A stretch of DNA of 64,000 bases from Clostridiales bacterium (lineage in GTDB: Bacteria > Bacillota > Clostridia > Oscillospirales > Acutalibacteraceae): contig DULI01000005.1 in NCBI GenBank assembly GCA_012840445.1, positions 124,001 to 188,000 of the forward strand, written 5' to 3'. This document shows, in pieces, positions 17,426 through 25,431 of this stretch (position 1 is the stretch's first letter; the number at the start of each line of letters is the position of its first letter). A model generated the notes under the pieces. It was not told the DNA's origin. It did not search any database and worked only from the letters and a program-made list of their open reading frames with translations. Position numbers and translations under genes: made by a program.

Positions 17426-17758
17426 TTAAGCCTTTGTACGTTCAATCGCTTTGATTACCGCCTTTTCGTGTATTTCTCCGTCTTCGCCGCAATACTCGTA
17501 AATCTCAACCCACTCACATCCCCTGTACGCAACCTCAAAACCCGGATAGGTAATAGCAACCGTAAAATTCGCAAGGTTAAAGAAGTCCACCCCGTCCGTC
17601 AGGCCCACGGGCGTCAACAGTCGGTCAATTTCAATTAAAATATTGTTACTGCCCTCGTATCTGTAGGACTTTACATTATACCCCCGCACCAACGCAAGTT
17701 TGCTTCCGTTTACCTTAACAATCACATCCCCGCATGTGGGGATTGCATAACCGCTCAT
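17426..17758 (-). CDS. Tail tube-like protein (tentative)
   Basis: A 110-residue beta-rich protein (SGYAIPTCGDVIVKVNGSKL, LIEIDRLLTP). Size and position directly after the tail-terminator-like gene match short tail-tube or neck proteins of long-tailed phages. No sequence signature fixes this. If it is a tube protein, the absence of any tape-measure gene is notable because tube length is normally set by that protein. Confidence 0.45.
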   Translation of the reverse strand: MSGYAIPTCGDVIVKVNGSKLALVRGYNVKSYRYEGSNNILIEIDRLLTPVGLTDGVDFFNLANFTVAITYPGFEVAYRGCEWVEIYEYCGEDGEIHEKAVIKAIERTKA

Positions 17759-17760
17759 CC

Positions 17761-18201
17761 TTATCCCTCCCGGGCAACCGCTTTCGATATTGCGATAAAA
17801 ACGGGCAGCACAAGCCCCTTAACCGTCCTGTCGTAGTAAATCCTTTCGGACTTAATGTTCAGAATACCAAACGTAAAACTGCCATTATACAGCGTGTCGG
17901 CAATCAGCTCGGAATATTCAACCAGCTTGTTTCCCTGGACTTTGGGGGATATAAGCTCCAGCAATATAACCGGCGTTATCACCCTTCCGAAACGCTCGTT
18001 GCCGGTGCCGTCCCTTCCAAAATACTCAAAACCACTGCCCTTGTCCTCCATGCGATAAAGCGTGAACACGCCGTAAAAGTTCGCAATCGGGTGTTCCTTA
18101 ATAACTGAAGAATACCCGTTAATAAGTTTTAAGGTTTTAAGCTGCGGCCTTGATTTTATAAAATTGGCAATTTCATTTATTATCCCGCCAATTTCCGGCA
18201 C
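17761..18201 (-). CDS. Tail terminator/neck-like protein (tentative)
   Basis: A 146-residue protein that begins with a short helix (IINEIANFIKSRPQLKTLKL) followed by a long strand-rich region. That is the usual pattern of phage tail completion or terminator proteins of about this length. It is 4 bases downstream of the connector-like gene and 2 bases before the tube-like gene, indicating translational coupling. Assignment rests on order and size. Confidence 0.45.
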   Translation of the reverse strand: MPEIGGIINEIANFIKSRPQLKTLKLINGYSSVIKEHPIANFYGVFTLYRMEDKGSGFEYFGRDGTGNERFGRVITPVILLELISPKVQGNKLVEYSELIADTLYNGSFTFGILNIKSERIYYDRTVKGLVLPVFIAISKAVAREG

Positions 18202-18205
18202 ACTA

Positions 18206-18544
18206 TCACTCCCTTATCAAAGGGTTCAGTATCGCCCATATGTACAAGGCGTCGGTTCCGATGCACACCTTCTCAGAACGGGCAACCACGAAGTTCCCCA
18301 AAGGGCTGGTGATTTCCGTCTGCTGGCTTTTGAATTCCAGCGGCACATCGGCCTTTCCAATATACAGGTAGCAGCCTTCGTCAACCTTGCCCATCCTGTC
18401 CATGTCAAGGTCTATATACATCTTGTTTTTATACCTTAAGGGCTGAATAAAGGCGTGCGTCTCAAATCTTCCCCCGGAGCCGTGGGTGGTCACCGGCACC
18501 CCGTATTTTTCAATGATCCGGTCAAGCGCATATTTTAAGCCCAT
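18206..18544 (-). CDS. Head-closure/connector-like protein (tentative)
   Basis: A 112-residue protein with a helical start (LKYALDRIIEKYGVPVTTH) and a strand-rich remainder ending in IGTDALYIWAILNPLIRE. Second gene after the capsid, where phage stopper or head-closure proteins normally sit. It is separated from the preceding gene by 3 bases. Confidence 0.45.
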   Translation of the reverse strand: MGLKYALDRIIEKYGVPVTTHGSGGRFETHAFIQPLRYKNKMYIDLDMDRMGKVDEGCYLYIGKADVPLEFKSQQTEITSPLGNFVVARSEKVCIGTDALYIWAILNPLIRE

Positions 18545-18547
18545 ATC

Positions 18548-18904
18548 TTACACCGCCAAAAACTTAAACCTTCTGTCTTTCACAAGGTCGCTGATACTTA
18601 GCAGGGCGTCCTCCAGAAGCCTTCTTGCGAACCCGGCGTTTTTGCCGTGGGAATTCCTTACCGTCACGTCCCCAGCCCTGAAGGCCTCCGCCTCGCAGGA
18701 GGCTTTTTTAAGTGCGTACCTGAAATAAGCAATACACGCGGCGGCATATTCAATCTCCTGCCGGCGTTCCGGGTCTATATCCTTTAACAGCGCTTTCAGC
18801 GCGCCGGCTGCAAGGTTGCAGTGGCCGACCCAGCTGACGGCGTCCTGCTCACCTGAAAGCTCCAAAAACATGTACAGCACATTGTTTAAATTAATCTCTG
18901 CCAT
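18548..18904 (-). CDS. Head-tail adaptor-like protein (tentative)
   Basis: A 118-residue, mainly helical protein (NNVLYMFLELSGEQDAV, IEYAAACIAYFRYALKKA, FARRLLEDALLSISDLVK). The helical composition, length and position directly after the major capsid gene match gp6-type adaptor proteins that bind the portal ring. Confidence 0.5.
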   Translation of the reverse strand: MAEINLNNVLYMFLELSGEQDAVSWVGHCNLAAGALKALLKDIDPERRQEIEYAAACIAYFRYALKKASCEAEAFRAGDVTVRNSHGKNAGFARRLLEDALLSISDLVKDRRFKFLAV

Positions 18905-18922
18905 CCCGCTCTTCCTTTATGC

Positions 18923-18945
18923 GCCGGCCGGATTTCCCGGCCGGC
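18923..18945 (-). promoter_or_regulatory. Stem-loop just after the capsid gene
   Basis: GCCGGCCGG (18923-18931) and CCGGCCGGC (18937-18945) form a perfect 9-base-pair stem with a 5-base loop, 7 bases after the capsid stop codon. No U-tract follows. It may protect the 3' end of a processed capsid messenger or slow transcription, raising capsid level over the connectors. Confidence 0.6.
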
Positions 18946-18951
18946 ATTGAT

Positions 18952-19953
18952 TTAACAGCCAAGCGCCTTGCTGGCGTCGGGGAATATCTTGGCAAACCCC
19001 GCAATAGTCGTTATTGCCGCACGCTCAAGCTGACGGTCAATAAGCTTGTCGTAATCCACCGTCACGTCAGAGGCGACAATCATCTCAAGGCTGCACCGCT
19101 TGTCAAGCCCAATTATCAAATCGGGGTCAACAGCCCTGGATTTAATGAAATTGGCGCCAAGGGGGTGCCCCATCTTGCCCGTGCCCTGGAAGTTAATGCC
19201 CGTCTGGGGGTTTTTGAATTCCTCAAGCTTCAGCATTTCCACCATCATTTCTGGCGGGGCGATAATGGTGTTAAGCTCGTAGGGGTCAAGGGCATTTACA
19301 AGGCTCAGCAAATCCTCATACCTTAAAGACGTAGAGCCTATTGGGATTGTCTCAATCGGGTTGTCGTTGCCGTCACCGTTAATAAGTACATCTACCGCGT
19401 CCTTAAACTGCTGTTGTGCTATATACGCGCCAATCTGCCTTAAAGTAACCGTAAAAAGGTCGATTCTCTGGAATTTAATGGCCTCGTACGAAGCCACCAG
19501 CATGCGCCCGCGCTTGTGGAGTTTTACAAGGTTCTCCTGGGTTTTTACCTCAGTCTGCGGGATTGTCGCGCCCTCCTCCACGACTTTCAGCGACTTGTCC
19601 TCCTCACTTGGCACCGAGGTAATCGTGCGGTAGTCCATTCCTTTAATCCTTGTGGTGGTGGCCACAATCTGCGGCAGCAAATTCGCCTGCTCAATGCCCT
19701 GCCGCACGGCCCTCGCCACGTATTCGTGGAAAAGCGCCGCCGACTGTGTGGTGCTGAAAAACTTCTGTATGCAGTCGGAATTCGGTCCGCTGACCTTAAT
19801 GTCAAAGCGCTTAAGCTGCCTGCCGAAGGCGTCAAGGCCCTCAAACGGCGTTCCCCTGTAGTTTTCAGACGGGTCAAGCTCCTCCAAAACCTGGCTGAAA
19901 CTCTTTTCGGTCGCGTACATTCCCTTTTCAAGCTTTATATTATCAAACGCCAT
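18952..19953 (-). CDS. Major capsid protein, HK97-fold type
   Basis: A 333-residue protein in the capsid position. It has a long helical and charged N-terminal arm, a spine-like helix (SAALFHEYVARAVRQGIEQ at about 90-108), an E-loop-like acidic stretch (SEEDKSLKVVEEGATIP) and an A-domain-like C-terminal half (LNTIIAPPEMMVEMLKL, DLIIGLDKRCSLEMIV, then a DRQLERAAITTIAGFAKIF end). The pattern of an RIKGMDYRTI strand followed by an acidic loop is typical of HK97-fold capsids. An intact reading frame of normal length argues against random decay. Encapsulin is an alternative for an HK97-fold protein, but the terminase and portal neighbours favour a viral capsid. Confidence 0.75.
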   Translation of the reverse strand: MAFDNIKLEKGMYATEKSFSQVLEELDPSENYRGTPFEGLDAFGRQLKRFDIKVSGPNSDCIQKFFSTTQSAALFHEYVARAVRQGIEQANLLPQIVATTTRIKGMDYRTITSVPSEEDKSLKVVEEGATIPQTEVKTQENLVKLHKRGRMLVASYEAIKFQRIDLFTVTLRQIGAYIAQQQFKDAVDVLINGDGNDNPIETIPIGSTSLRYEDLLSLVNALDPYELNTIIAPPEMMVEMLKLEEFKNPQTGINFQGTGKMGHPLGANFIKSRAVDPDLIIGLDKRCSLEMIVASDVTVDYDKLIDRQLERAAITTIAGFAKIFPDASKALGC

Positions 19954-19969
19954 GATACCCCTCCGTTAA

Positions 19970-20305
19970 TCACATAATAAACCCGCAGGTTCTTGCGGTA
20001 GTGTCCACTTCAAGCACTATTACCTGCCTGCCCGTGCCGCTTTTGACCCCTCCGGAGCCGTTGGACACAAGGCTTGTCACACCAAGGGATGGTGCTGTGC
20101 CGGTATAGGGCAGGCATACATATCCCGTAAACTGCACCGAAGCGTACCCTTCCCGCACACTCCTTGCCACCCCGCTGAAGGCCACCGAGTCAGGGCAGGG
20201 CGATACCGTCTTGTTGGCGCCTATTGCAACCGTCTCCCCCGGCTTTACCTTGCCAGAGACCTTTAGCGTCAGCAAATTCTCATGAAACCCGTTGAAATTT
20301 ACCAT
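19970..20305 (-). CDS. Capsid decoration/cement-like protein
   Basis: A 111-residue protein rich in Gly, Val and Thr with a strand pattern (LKVSGKVKPGETVAIGANKTV, FSGVARSVREGYASVQFTGYV). A small beta-rich gene between protease/scaffold and capsid is the standard site for head-decoration proteins of the DUF2190 or HK97 gpD kind. Function is inferred from position and composition. Confidence 0.55.
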   Translation of the reverse strand: MVNFNGFHENLLTLKVSGKVKPGETVAIGANKTVSPCPDSVAFSGVARSVREGYASVQFTGYVCLPYTGTAPSLGVTSLVSNGSGGVKSGTGRQVIVLEVDTTARTCGFIM

Positions 20306-20406
20306 ATAATCCTCATTTCAATTAAACCTGCCAAAGATTTTTCCCGCAGGCAAAACAAAACCAGAATTTCACCAAATCCCGCATATTAGTTCTTCCGAGC
20401 GGCATT

Positions 20407-21387
20407 TCAGATTAAAAAATCCGAATTCCCGTTTTCCTTTTTGTCTTTGGCCGCCAGCTGAGGGGTCAAATTTATTCTTCCGTCAAGGGTCTGCCTTCCC
20501 GCCTGTGCAAAGGCCTTAAGTTCCTCCACCGTCATTTTCTCGGTAACCTGCTGCAGCACCGCCGGCGACAGCGACGGCTGAATCTGGGAGTACAGCCTTA
20601 ACACCTGTTTCCGCAGCTCCGCGGCATATGCCCTGCCGTCCTCGGCAAGCCTTGACAATTCCTCAATATGTCTTTTTAGATTTCCAGCCTCGCTGTTGGA
20701 AAGCACCACCTCGCCGCCCGAACCAAGCGCCTTTAAAACCGCGTCAATCTCCAAATCCACAGCCTCCTTTTTAAATTTATAAGATTTCACCACCCCCGCG
20801 TTGCGCTGGGCGGGAACCGCCACAAAGGACCATTCATAGGCGTCCTGCGCGCCTTTAAGCACACCGTGGCAAAGCTCACGCCTGCCCTCTTTTTGGTAAT
20901 ACCTTCCCTTTATATGCCCGCAAGGCTCACTTTTCCAGTCGGCACCGCAGACAGAACACAGTATCCGCTCCACTGCGCAGCCAACGCTTACCTCTTTCTT
21001 TATCCCCGCCTCCAGTTCCTTTATCAGCGCTTCATTCTTGGGGATTCTCGGAAGATACGCCTTTGCCTTAAGCCTGAAATAAGGCTCGCCCGCTTTAGTA
21101 ACAACACCCTCCACCTTTTCAACCTCGCAGGAGTATATGCGCGCCACCTGGTCCCGCCCGCTCATGGAATGGTCAAAAATCCCCGTCTTGCCCACAAAAA
21201 GTTCTTTAAGCCCGTAAAGCGTGTCAACAGAAAACCGCTCAAGGTCCCTGTCAATTTCGTTGTCGCACAGCACCACCGAAAAGGTATAAACCTCCTCAGG
21301 ATTTAACTGCCTTGTGGTAAGCCTGTTTATAAGCGCCATTTCCTCAATACTGGGGCTTTGGCCTTTGGCCAGCACATCATTTCTCAT
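20407..21387 (-). CDS. Prohead protease/scaffold fusion with zinc-knuckle insert
   Basis: About 326 residues. The first 190 look like a phage prohead protease (EIDRDLERFS, TGIFDHSMSGRDQVARIY with a candidate catalytic His, a KKEVSVGCAV strand, and YEWSFVAVPAQRNAGVVK). Inserted in it is a cysteine motif, CSVCGADWKSEPCGH, probably a zinc knuckle. The C-terminal 120 residues are helical and charged, ending in LAAKDKKENGNSD, as expected for a fused scaffold. The ATG at 21387 overlaps the portal stop and follows AAAGGGTGCGG. It lies upstream of decoration and capsid genes, the usual maturation-gene order. Confidence 0.7.
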   Translation of the reverse strand: MRNDVLAKGQSPSIEEMALINRLTTRQLNPEEVYTFSVVLCDNEIDRDLERFSVDTLYGLKELFVGKTGIFDHSMSGRDQVARIYSCEVEKVEGVVTKAGEPYFRLKAKAYLPRIPKNEALIKELEAGIKKEVSVGCAVERILCSVCGADWKSEPCGHIKGRYYQKEGRRELCHGVLKGAQDAYEWSFVAVPAQRNAGVVKSYKFKKEAVDLEIDAVLKALGSGGEVVLSNSEAGNLKRHIEELSRLAEDGRAYAAELRKQVLRLYSQIQPSLSPAVLQQVTEKMTVEELKAFAQAGRQTLDGRINLTPQLAAKDKKENGNSDFLI

Positions 21388-22531
21388 AATCACCGCACCC
21401 TTTCAAATCCTGCTCAATTTGCCTTGCCCTGGCGTTTAACAGCCTTGCCTTTGCAAGTTCCACCTCATCCTGTAGATTAATGGGCTCCCACTCCACCTTA
21501 AAGTCACAGAAATACCCGTGGGTGCACAGAAACATGCGGCATATTCTCGCAATCACGGGTGTCAGCAGCGAGCGGTAATATTCCAGTTCGCTGGTTAGCA
21601 TATCCGCCTGCTGGGAAGACATGCGCTCGGTGGTAGACCAGCTAAGCCCCAGCATAAAGGGCGGAATGGACAGCTTTGCAATTATCTGCTCCAGCAGCTG
21701 TCTTACGGGCACCGCCGAGTCAAGTATCGGCCCGTCGCTTCCTATTACCTTAATGTCCACATCCCCCACCGAAACAAAGTCCTTCACGCTGCCCGTATCG
21801 CTCATTGCCGCCGACCATTCCCGCGCAATCTCTGCCACCCGCTCGGAGGGCCACTGGGCATCCAGCCCGTCCTTGGGCGGGCGGTATGTAACGGCATACC
21901 GGATATTGCCCGCCCGCTCCCAGTTAGTACCGATGGTATTAAAGATATTCAGCAGTATGGAGCTTACAAAGGGCAGCCCTTTCAGTATTGAATTGCCCCC
22001 TACCTGCCCGGGCGTTGGGTTCAGAGCCGAAACCAGAATTAAATCTGGCCGTTTTACGGGCACCACATCCCCGCCGCTGTGTATCCCGACACCTATCTGC
22101 ATCGGCCCCTGACGGATCAGCTCAATATCAGACAGATTTGCGTTATACAGCGCCGCAAGGGCGCCTGATTTGTCGGTCACCATCTCGCCCACCGCGGTGC
22201 CGTAGGTCAGAAGCTGGTCAAAATAGCAGGATATAAAGCTTTTAATTCCCGTGCTGCAAAGTCCCACCGGCACGTTTTGCAAAAATGTGTCCAGCGCCCG
22301 CTGCGCCCCCGTTTGCGAGCATTTCACATTAAAACCGCCGATCAGCCGCACCGTCTTGCCAATGGCAGCGTCTATCACGGGAATTGCCTCCCGCAAGGCG
22401 GTGTAAAGCGAAAGCTCGTTTGGGTTAAAGGTCATGTTCCACAAAAGGCTTGGCCTGTCCCTTCCCGTCTGCAGTGCCGACACCACCGCGCCTTTTTTTC
22501 TTTTAAACAGCGTTAATTTTTTGTTTTTCAA
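21377..22531 (-). CDS. Phage portal protein
   Basis: A 384-residue portal-like protein, short for the family but complete. Segments consistent with portals are AIPVIDAAIGKTVRLIGG in the wing, YFDQLLTYGTAVGEMV, PDLILVSALNPTPGQVGGNSILKGLP, and the clip/stem region AKLSIPPFMLGLSWSTTERMSSQQADML followed by LLTPVIARI. It would form the dodecameric vertex through which the terminase packages DNA. The TTG start at 22531 overlaps the terminase stop as TTGA. It lies between terminase and protease as in long-tailed phages. Confidence 0.8.
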   Translation of the reverse strand: MKNKKLTLFKRKKGAVVSALQTGRDRPSLLWNMTFNPNELSLYTALREAIPVIDAAIGKTVRLIGGFNVKCSQTGAQRALDTFLQNVPVGLCSTGIKSFISCYFDQLLTYGTAVGEMVTDKSGALAALYNANLSDIELIRQGPMQIGVGIHSGGDVVPVKRPDLILVSALNPTPGQVGGNSILKGLPFVSSILLNIFNTIGTNWERAGNIRYAVTYRPPKDGLDAQWPSERVAEIAREWSAAMSDTGSVKDFVSVGDVDIKVIGSDGPILDSAVPVRQLLEQIIAKLSIPPFMLGLSWSTTERMSSQQADMLTSELEYYRSLLTPVIARICRMFLCTHGYFCDFKVEWEPINLQDEVELAKARLLNARARQIEQDLKGCGDYEK

Positions 22532-23781
22532 AATTTACAACCCCTGTCCACCGCAGCAACCGCCGGAACAAAGCTTTTTGCCGCCACGGTTGCCGCAAAG
22601 TATCTGATGTCATCCATCGCGTGGTCGTTCTCCTTTTTTGGCACATCCTTTCCCGCACCCTCGTCCCATCTGTAAAGGGAAAATTCCCTAATGGCGTCCC
22701 TGCAGGGCTTGCAGATTTTTATTTTGCCGCTTTTCAGCATCCCTCCCACAATCCTGATACCATCCAACAGGTCGTTTCTGGCGGGTATTACCTTAAACTC
22801 ACCGTGGGAGCGTATACACGCCATAAAGGACGCCGCCGACGGGTCGCATACCACCGCCTCGATTTTGCGGCCCCCCGCAAGTTTTTTAAGCTCCCGGTAA
22901 TACTCCTCGTCTGTTTTTTGCCCTCCCTGCCGCCTTGAGTCGTAATAATATTCCCCAATGCGGTACCAAACACCCTCTTTTTGCCCCCACAATCCGAAGG
23001 AGGAGGGATTTACGGTGCCGTAGTCGCAGGAGATGTAATACCTTTCGCAATTTTCGGGCACCTCACACACCGAAGCGGGGTCAAACATGGGGTAAACCAA
23101 GCCCTCGGCGCACACCCACCTGCCCTCCACAAACCGCTCATAAAAGGCCCCGGAATAAAGCGATTTGTACCGGTTTATAATGCGCCTTGAAAGCGAGGGG
23201 TTTTCCTCCATCCTAAAGTGTAAATACAGCACCCGCTTTTCCTTGGCCTTTCTTATCCACTCGGTATAAAACCAGTGGGAGGGGTAGGAGGGGTTGCAGT
23301 TAAACCAGAATTTGGACCCCTCCACCGAGCAGCGGGCCAATGCCTGCTCCACAAAGGAGCGTGGCATTAATACCACCTCGTCGAACAACACCCCGCACAG
23401 GGTCATTCCCTGAATGGCCGCCGCAGAGGACTCGTCCTTCCCGCCAAAATAATAAAAACGGTTGCGCCGGCTGCCCTTTGTAATTTCAAGCAGCCCTTTG
23501 CTTGAGATTACCCTGCACCTAAACCCCAGTTCCTCTAGTAGCGGCAGCATGGGGTTAAAAAGATTCCGCCGCACCGAATTCAAGGTCCTGCCGCAAATCG
23601 CGAAGCTCTGCCCCTCAAAGCGGTAGAAGGCCCAGAATATAAAGGACAAAAACATACAAAGGGACTTTCCGCTTCTGACCGCCCCGTCACAGATAATCCC
23701 GTCAAGGTCGCGGTAGGGGCTGCCGCTGCACCACCAGTTAAGCACCATCATTTGTTTTTCGGAAAACCTTTCAATCCTCAT
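22528..23781 (-). CDS. Terminase large subunit (PBSX-type)
   Basis: A protein of 417 residues. The ATPase has a Walker A-like GAVRSGKS at about 30-37 and a Walker B ending GVLFDEVV. The nuclease domain keeps all expected acidic positions: SCDYGT, VVCDPSAAS and DHAMDDIRYF. It pumps DNA into proheads and cuts it. The ATG at 23779-23781 is chosen because it overlaps the small-subunit stop by 11 bases in a typical coupled arrangement; a longer upstream reading would run through the small-subunit gene. Conservation of both active sites indicates recent selection rather than drift. Confidence 0.88.
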   Translation of the reverse strand: MRIERFSEKQMMVLNWWCSGSPYRDLDGIICDGAVRSGKSLCMFLSFIFWAFYRFEGQSFAICGRTLNSVRRNLFNPMLPLLEELGFRCRVISSKGLLEITKGSRRNRFYYFGGKDESSAAAIQGMTLCGVLFDEVVLMPRSFVEQALARCSVEGSKFWFNCNPSYPSHWFYTEWIRKAKEKRVLYLHFRMEENPSLSRRIINRYKSLYSGAFYERFVEGRWVCAEGLVYPMFDPASVCEVPENCERYYISCDYGTVNPSSFGLWGQKEGVWYRIGEYYYDSRRQGGQKTDEEYYRELKKLAGGRKIEAVVCDPSAASFMACIRSHGEFKVIPARNDLLDGIRIVGGMLKSGKIKICKPCRDAIREFSLYRWDEGAGKDVPKKENDHAMDDIRYFAATVAAKSFVPAVAAVDRGCKF

Positions 23782-24247
23782 CCGCCCTGACCTGCCTGTT
23801 ATAAAGTTTTTGGGCGCTTGATTCCAGCGCCCTGTAAAACGGCAGCGCCGAATCGGCATCCTGTTCGCCGTATTGGGCAAGGCACTCTAAAGCCTTCAGC
23901 CGGTCATAGAATTTAATCTCCATCCCACCCCCTTTGGGACGCTTAATTTCCGAAACCATGTAAAGGTCAAGGCTGTCAATGTCCTCAATGTTTTCTTCAT
24001 CCAGGATAAGCCTTACGGCATCGGTAATGCTTCCAAAAGCGATGCGCTTTAAACCCCTTATCGCCTCCTGCTTAAAGCCTTTTTGCTCGTCAAGCTCTTC
24101 TATTCTCTTCCTGATGGCTTCCGATTCAAGAAGTTTCAGCCCCGTGCGGTCGGGCAGCAATAACCCCGCCCTTGCCGCAGCCTCCTTGTGGTTGCGGGTT
24201 GCATGGTAATAAAGGCAGAACAGCTCATGTTTTGGGGACAGCTTCAC
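23771..24247 (-). CDS. Terminase small subunit
   Basis: A 158-residue protein with the family start KLSPKHELFCLYYHATRNHKEAAARAG, an N-terminal helix-turn-helix that recognises packaging sites. A central helical region (ESEAIRKRIEELDEQ) and a KRIAFGSITDAVRLI segment as in PBSX/XtmA-type small terminases follow. GTG start at 24247 with GGAGGG seven bases upstream. It is the first gene of the phage-derived operon. Confidence 0.85.
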   Translation of the reverse strand: MKLSPKHELFCLYYHATRNHKEAAARAGLLLPDRTGLKLLESEAIRKRIEELDEQKGFKQEAIRGLKRIAFGSITDAVRLILDEENIEDIDSLDLYMVSEIKRPKGGGMEIKFYDRLKALECLAQYGEQDADSALPFYRALESSAQKLYNRQVRADED

Positions 24248-24282
24248 TCAAAACCCTCCGCAAATAATTTCAATATCAGTGC

Positions 24283-24321
24283 AAAAAATGGGATTGTTGC
24301 ACTAATTGCCGCAACAATCCC
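24283..24321 (-). terminator. Terminator-like hairpin upstream of terS, candidate attenuator
   Basis: GGGATTGTTGC (24290-24300) and GCAACAATCCC (24311-24321) form a perfect 11-base-pair stem. On the minus strand the stem is followed by ATTTTTTGC, the layout of an intrinsic terminator. No minus-strand gene lies immediately upstream, since the next gene is divergent at 24439. It is therefore placed between any terS promoter and terS, as an attenuator or as insulation of the module. Confidence 0.75.
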
Positions 24322-24438
24322 AAAAAAACTTCTAAAAAAAATTTTGTGTACATATATTTGAACTGGTAGCTTCTTTTAAATTAAATTTAAATTTTAGGCA
24401 GATAAAATCATGCGCTTAAGTTAGCGCTGCAGAAAGGC

Positions 24439-25407
24439 ATGGTAAAGATGAGAAAATTCTACCCCGAAGGCTGGCTTATTGACAGTCCTGCCAACAAAAA
24501 GGCCCTTTCATCCCCAACAGCGCTTGCCGACGCAGCGGCAAAGGGCGACATACTCGAAGCGCGCGCAGTGCTATGCGACACCGACCACAACCTTATTGTC
24601 GACCTCGGTTGTATGCGTGGAATAATCCCGCGGGTAGAAGGCGCGATAGGCATAGCCTCAGGAAAGGTAAGGGACATAGCGATTCTTTCAAGGGTAAACA
24701 AGCCTGTCTGCTTTGTTGTAACGGGTATAAAGACCGATCCCGACGACAGGCCCTACGCCCTGCTGTCCCGGCGCATTGCACAGGAGCGCTGCCAGCAGGA
24801 ATACATATCAAACCTGCGCCCCGGCGACATCATCAACGCGCGCATAACCCATCTTGAAAACTTTGGCGTGTTCTGCGACATTGGCTGCGGCATTGTGGCG
24901 CTGCTTCCAATCGACGCAATATCCGTCTCCCGCATTTCCCACCCTTCCGACCGCTTCAGGACAGGCACGGATATCCGGGTGGTGGTCAAGGATTTCGACG
25001 ACGAGGGCAGGATTACTCTGACCCACAAGGAGCTGCTTGGCACCTGGGAGCAAAACGCCGCCCTCTTTTCCCAGGGCGAGACGGTGTCGGGCATTATCCG
25101 CTCTGTGGAGGACTACGGCGTGTTTGTGGAGCTCACCCCAAATCTGGCGGGGCTTGCCGAGCCCTACCCCGGTGCACGCCCCAACCAGCAGGCATGCGTT
25201 TACATAAAAAGCATAATCCCCGAAAAAATGAAGATTAAATTAATTATTATTGACGCTTTTGACGCCGATTATTCACCCGGTCCAATAAAATATTTCTATA
25301 AAGAGGACTATATCGAAAGCTGGTACTACTCCCCCGAAAACTGCAACAAGACAATCGAGACACACTTTATGCAGAAACTTGTCTCAAGCCGAAAAGGCGG
25401 GCTATAA
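24439..25407 (+). CDS. S1 RNA-binding domain protein, three repeats
   Basis: A 322-residue protein with three S1-type OB folds. They lie at about 36-112 (first, more divergent), 125-200 (GDIINARITHLENFGVFCDIGCG with GRITLTHKELLGTW), and 212-268 (GETVSGIIRSVEDYGVFVEL with a shortened end). The remaining 50 residues are unassigned. The second and third repeats carry the typical VEDYGVFVEL type core. It resembles short S1-like proteins of Clostridia and may act in translation or RNA metabolism. A true ribosomal S1 usually has four or more repeats. A terminator-like stem at 25394 overlaps its stop codon. Confidence 0.85.
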   Translation: MVKMRKFYPEGWLIDSPANKKALSSPTALADAAAKGDILEARAVLCDTDHNLIVDLGCMRGIIPRVEGAIGIASGKVRDIAILSRVNKPVCFVVTGIKTDPDDRPYALLSRRIAQERCQQEYISNLRPGDIINARITHLENFGVFCDIGCGIVALLPIDAISVSRISHPSDRFRTGTDIRVVVKDFDDEGRITLTHKELLGTWEQNAALFSQGETVSGIIRSVEDYGVFVELTPNLAGLAEPYPGARPNQQACVYIKSIIPEKMKIKLIIIDAFDADYSPGPIKYFYKEDYIESWYYSPENCNKTIETHFMQKLVSSRKGGL

Positions 25408-25424
25408 GCCCGCCTTGAATTTTG
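25394..25424 (+). terminator. Terminator overlapping the S1-protein stop codon
   Basis: AAGGCGGGC (25394-25402) pairs perfectly with GCCCGCCTT (25408-25416). The UAA stop codon at 25405-25407 forms most of the loop. The downstream tract is GAATTTTGC, a weak U-run. Confidence 0.65.
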
Positions 25425-25431
25425 CATATAT

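Larger units (their letters stand above)
16177..24321 (-). mobile_element. Compact phage-derived packaging/capsid operon, no integrase
   Basis: Thirteen minus-strand genes in canonical phage order: small and large terminase, portal, protease/scaffold, decoration, capsid, two connector-like proteins, terminator-like and tube-like tail proteins, two unassigned proteins and a small membrane protein. Junctions are tight, with overlaps at terS-terL, terL-portal and portal-protease. A terminator closes the 3' end (16177-16207) and a terminator-like hairpin precedes the first gene (24283-24321). Missing are integrase, repressor, replication genes, tape measure, sheath, baseplate, fibres and a recognisable lysin. 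No attachment-site duplication was noticed. Codon and base use look like the neighbouring chromosomal genes. It is either a prophage remnant or a domesticated structural module. Confidence 0.8.

Noticed and set aside
18952-19953. Encapsulin nanocompartment
   Set aside because: The HK97-like protein is surrounded by terminase, portal, protease and connector genes, and no cargo enzyme with a targeting tail is adjacent.
16177-24321. Complete inducible prophage
   Set aside because: No integrase, repressor, replication, tape measure, fibre or lysin gene occurs in or beside the operon, and no flanking repeat was noticed.
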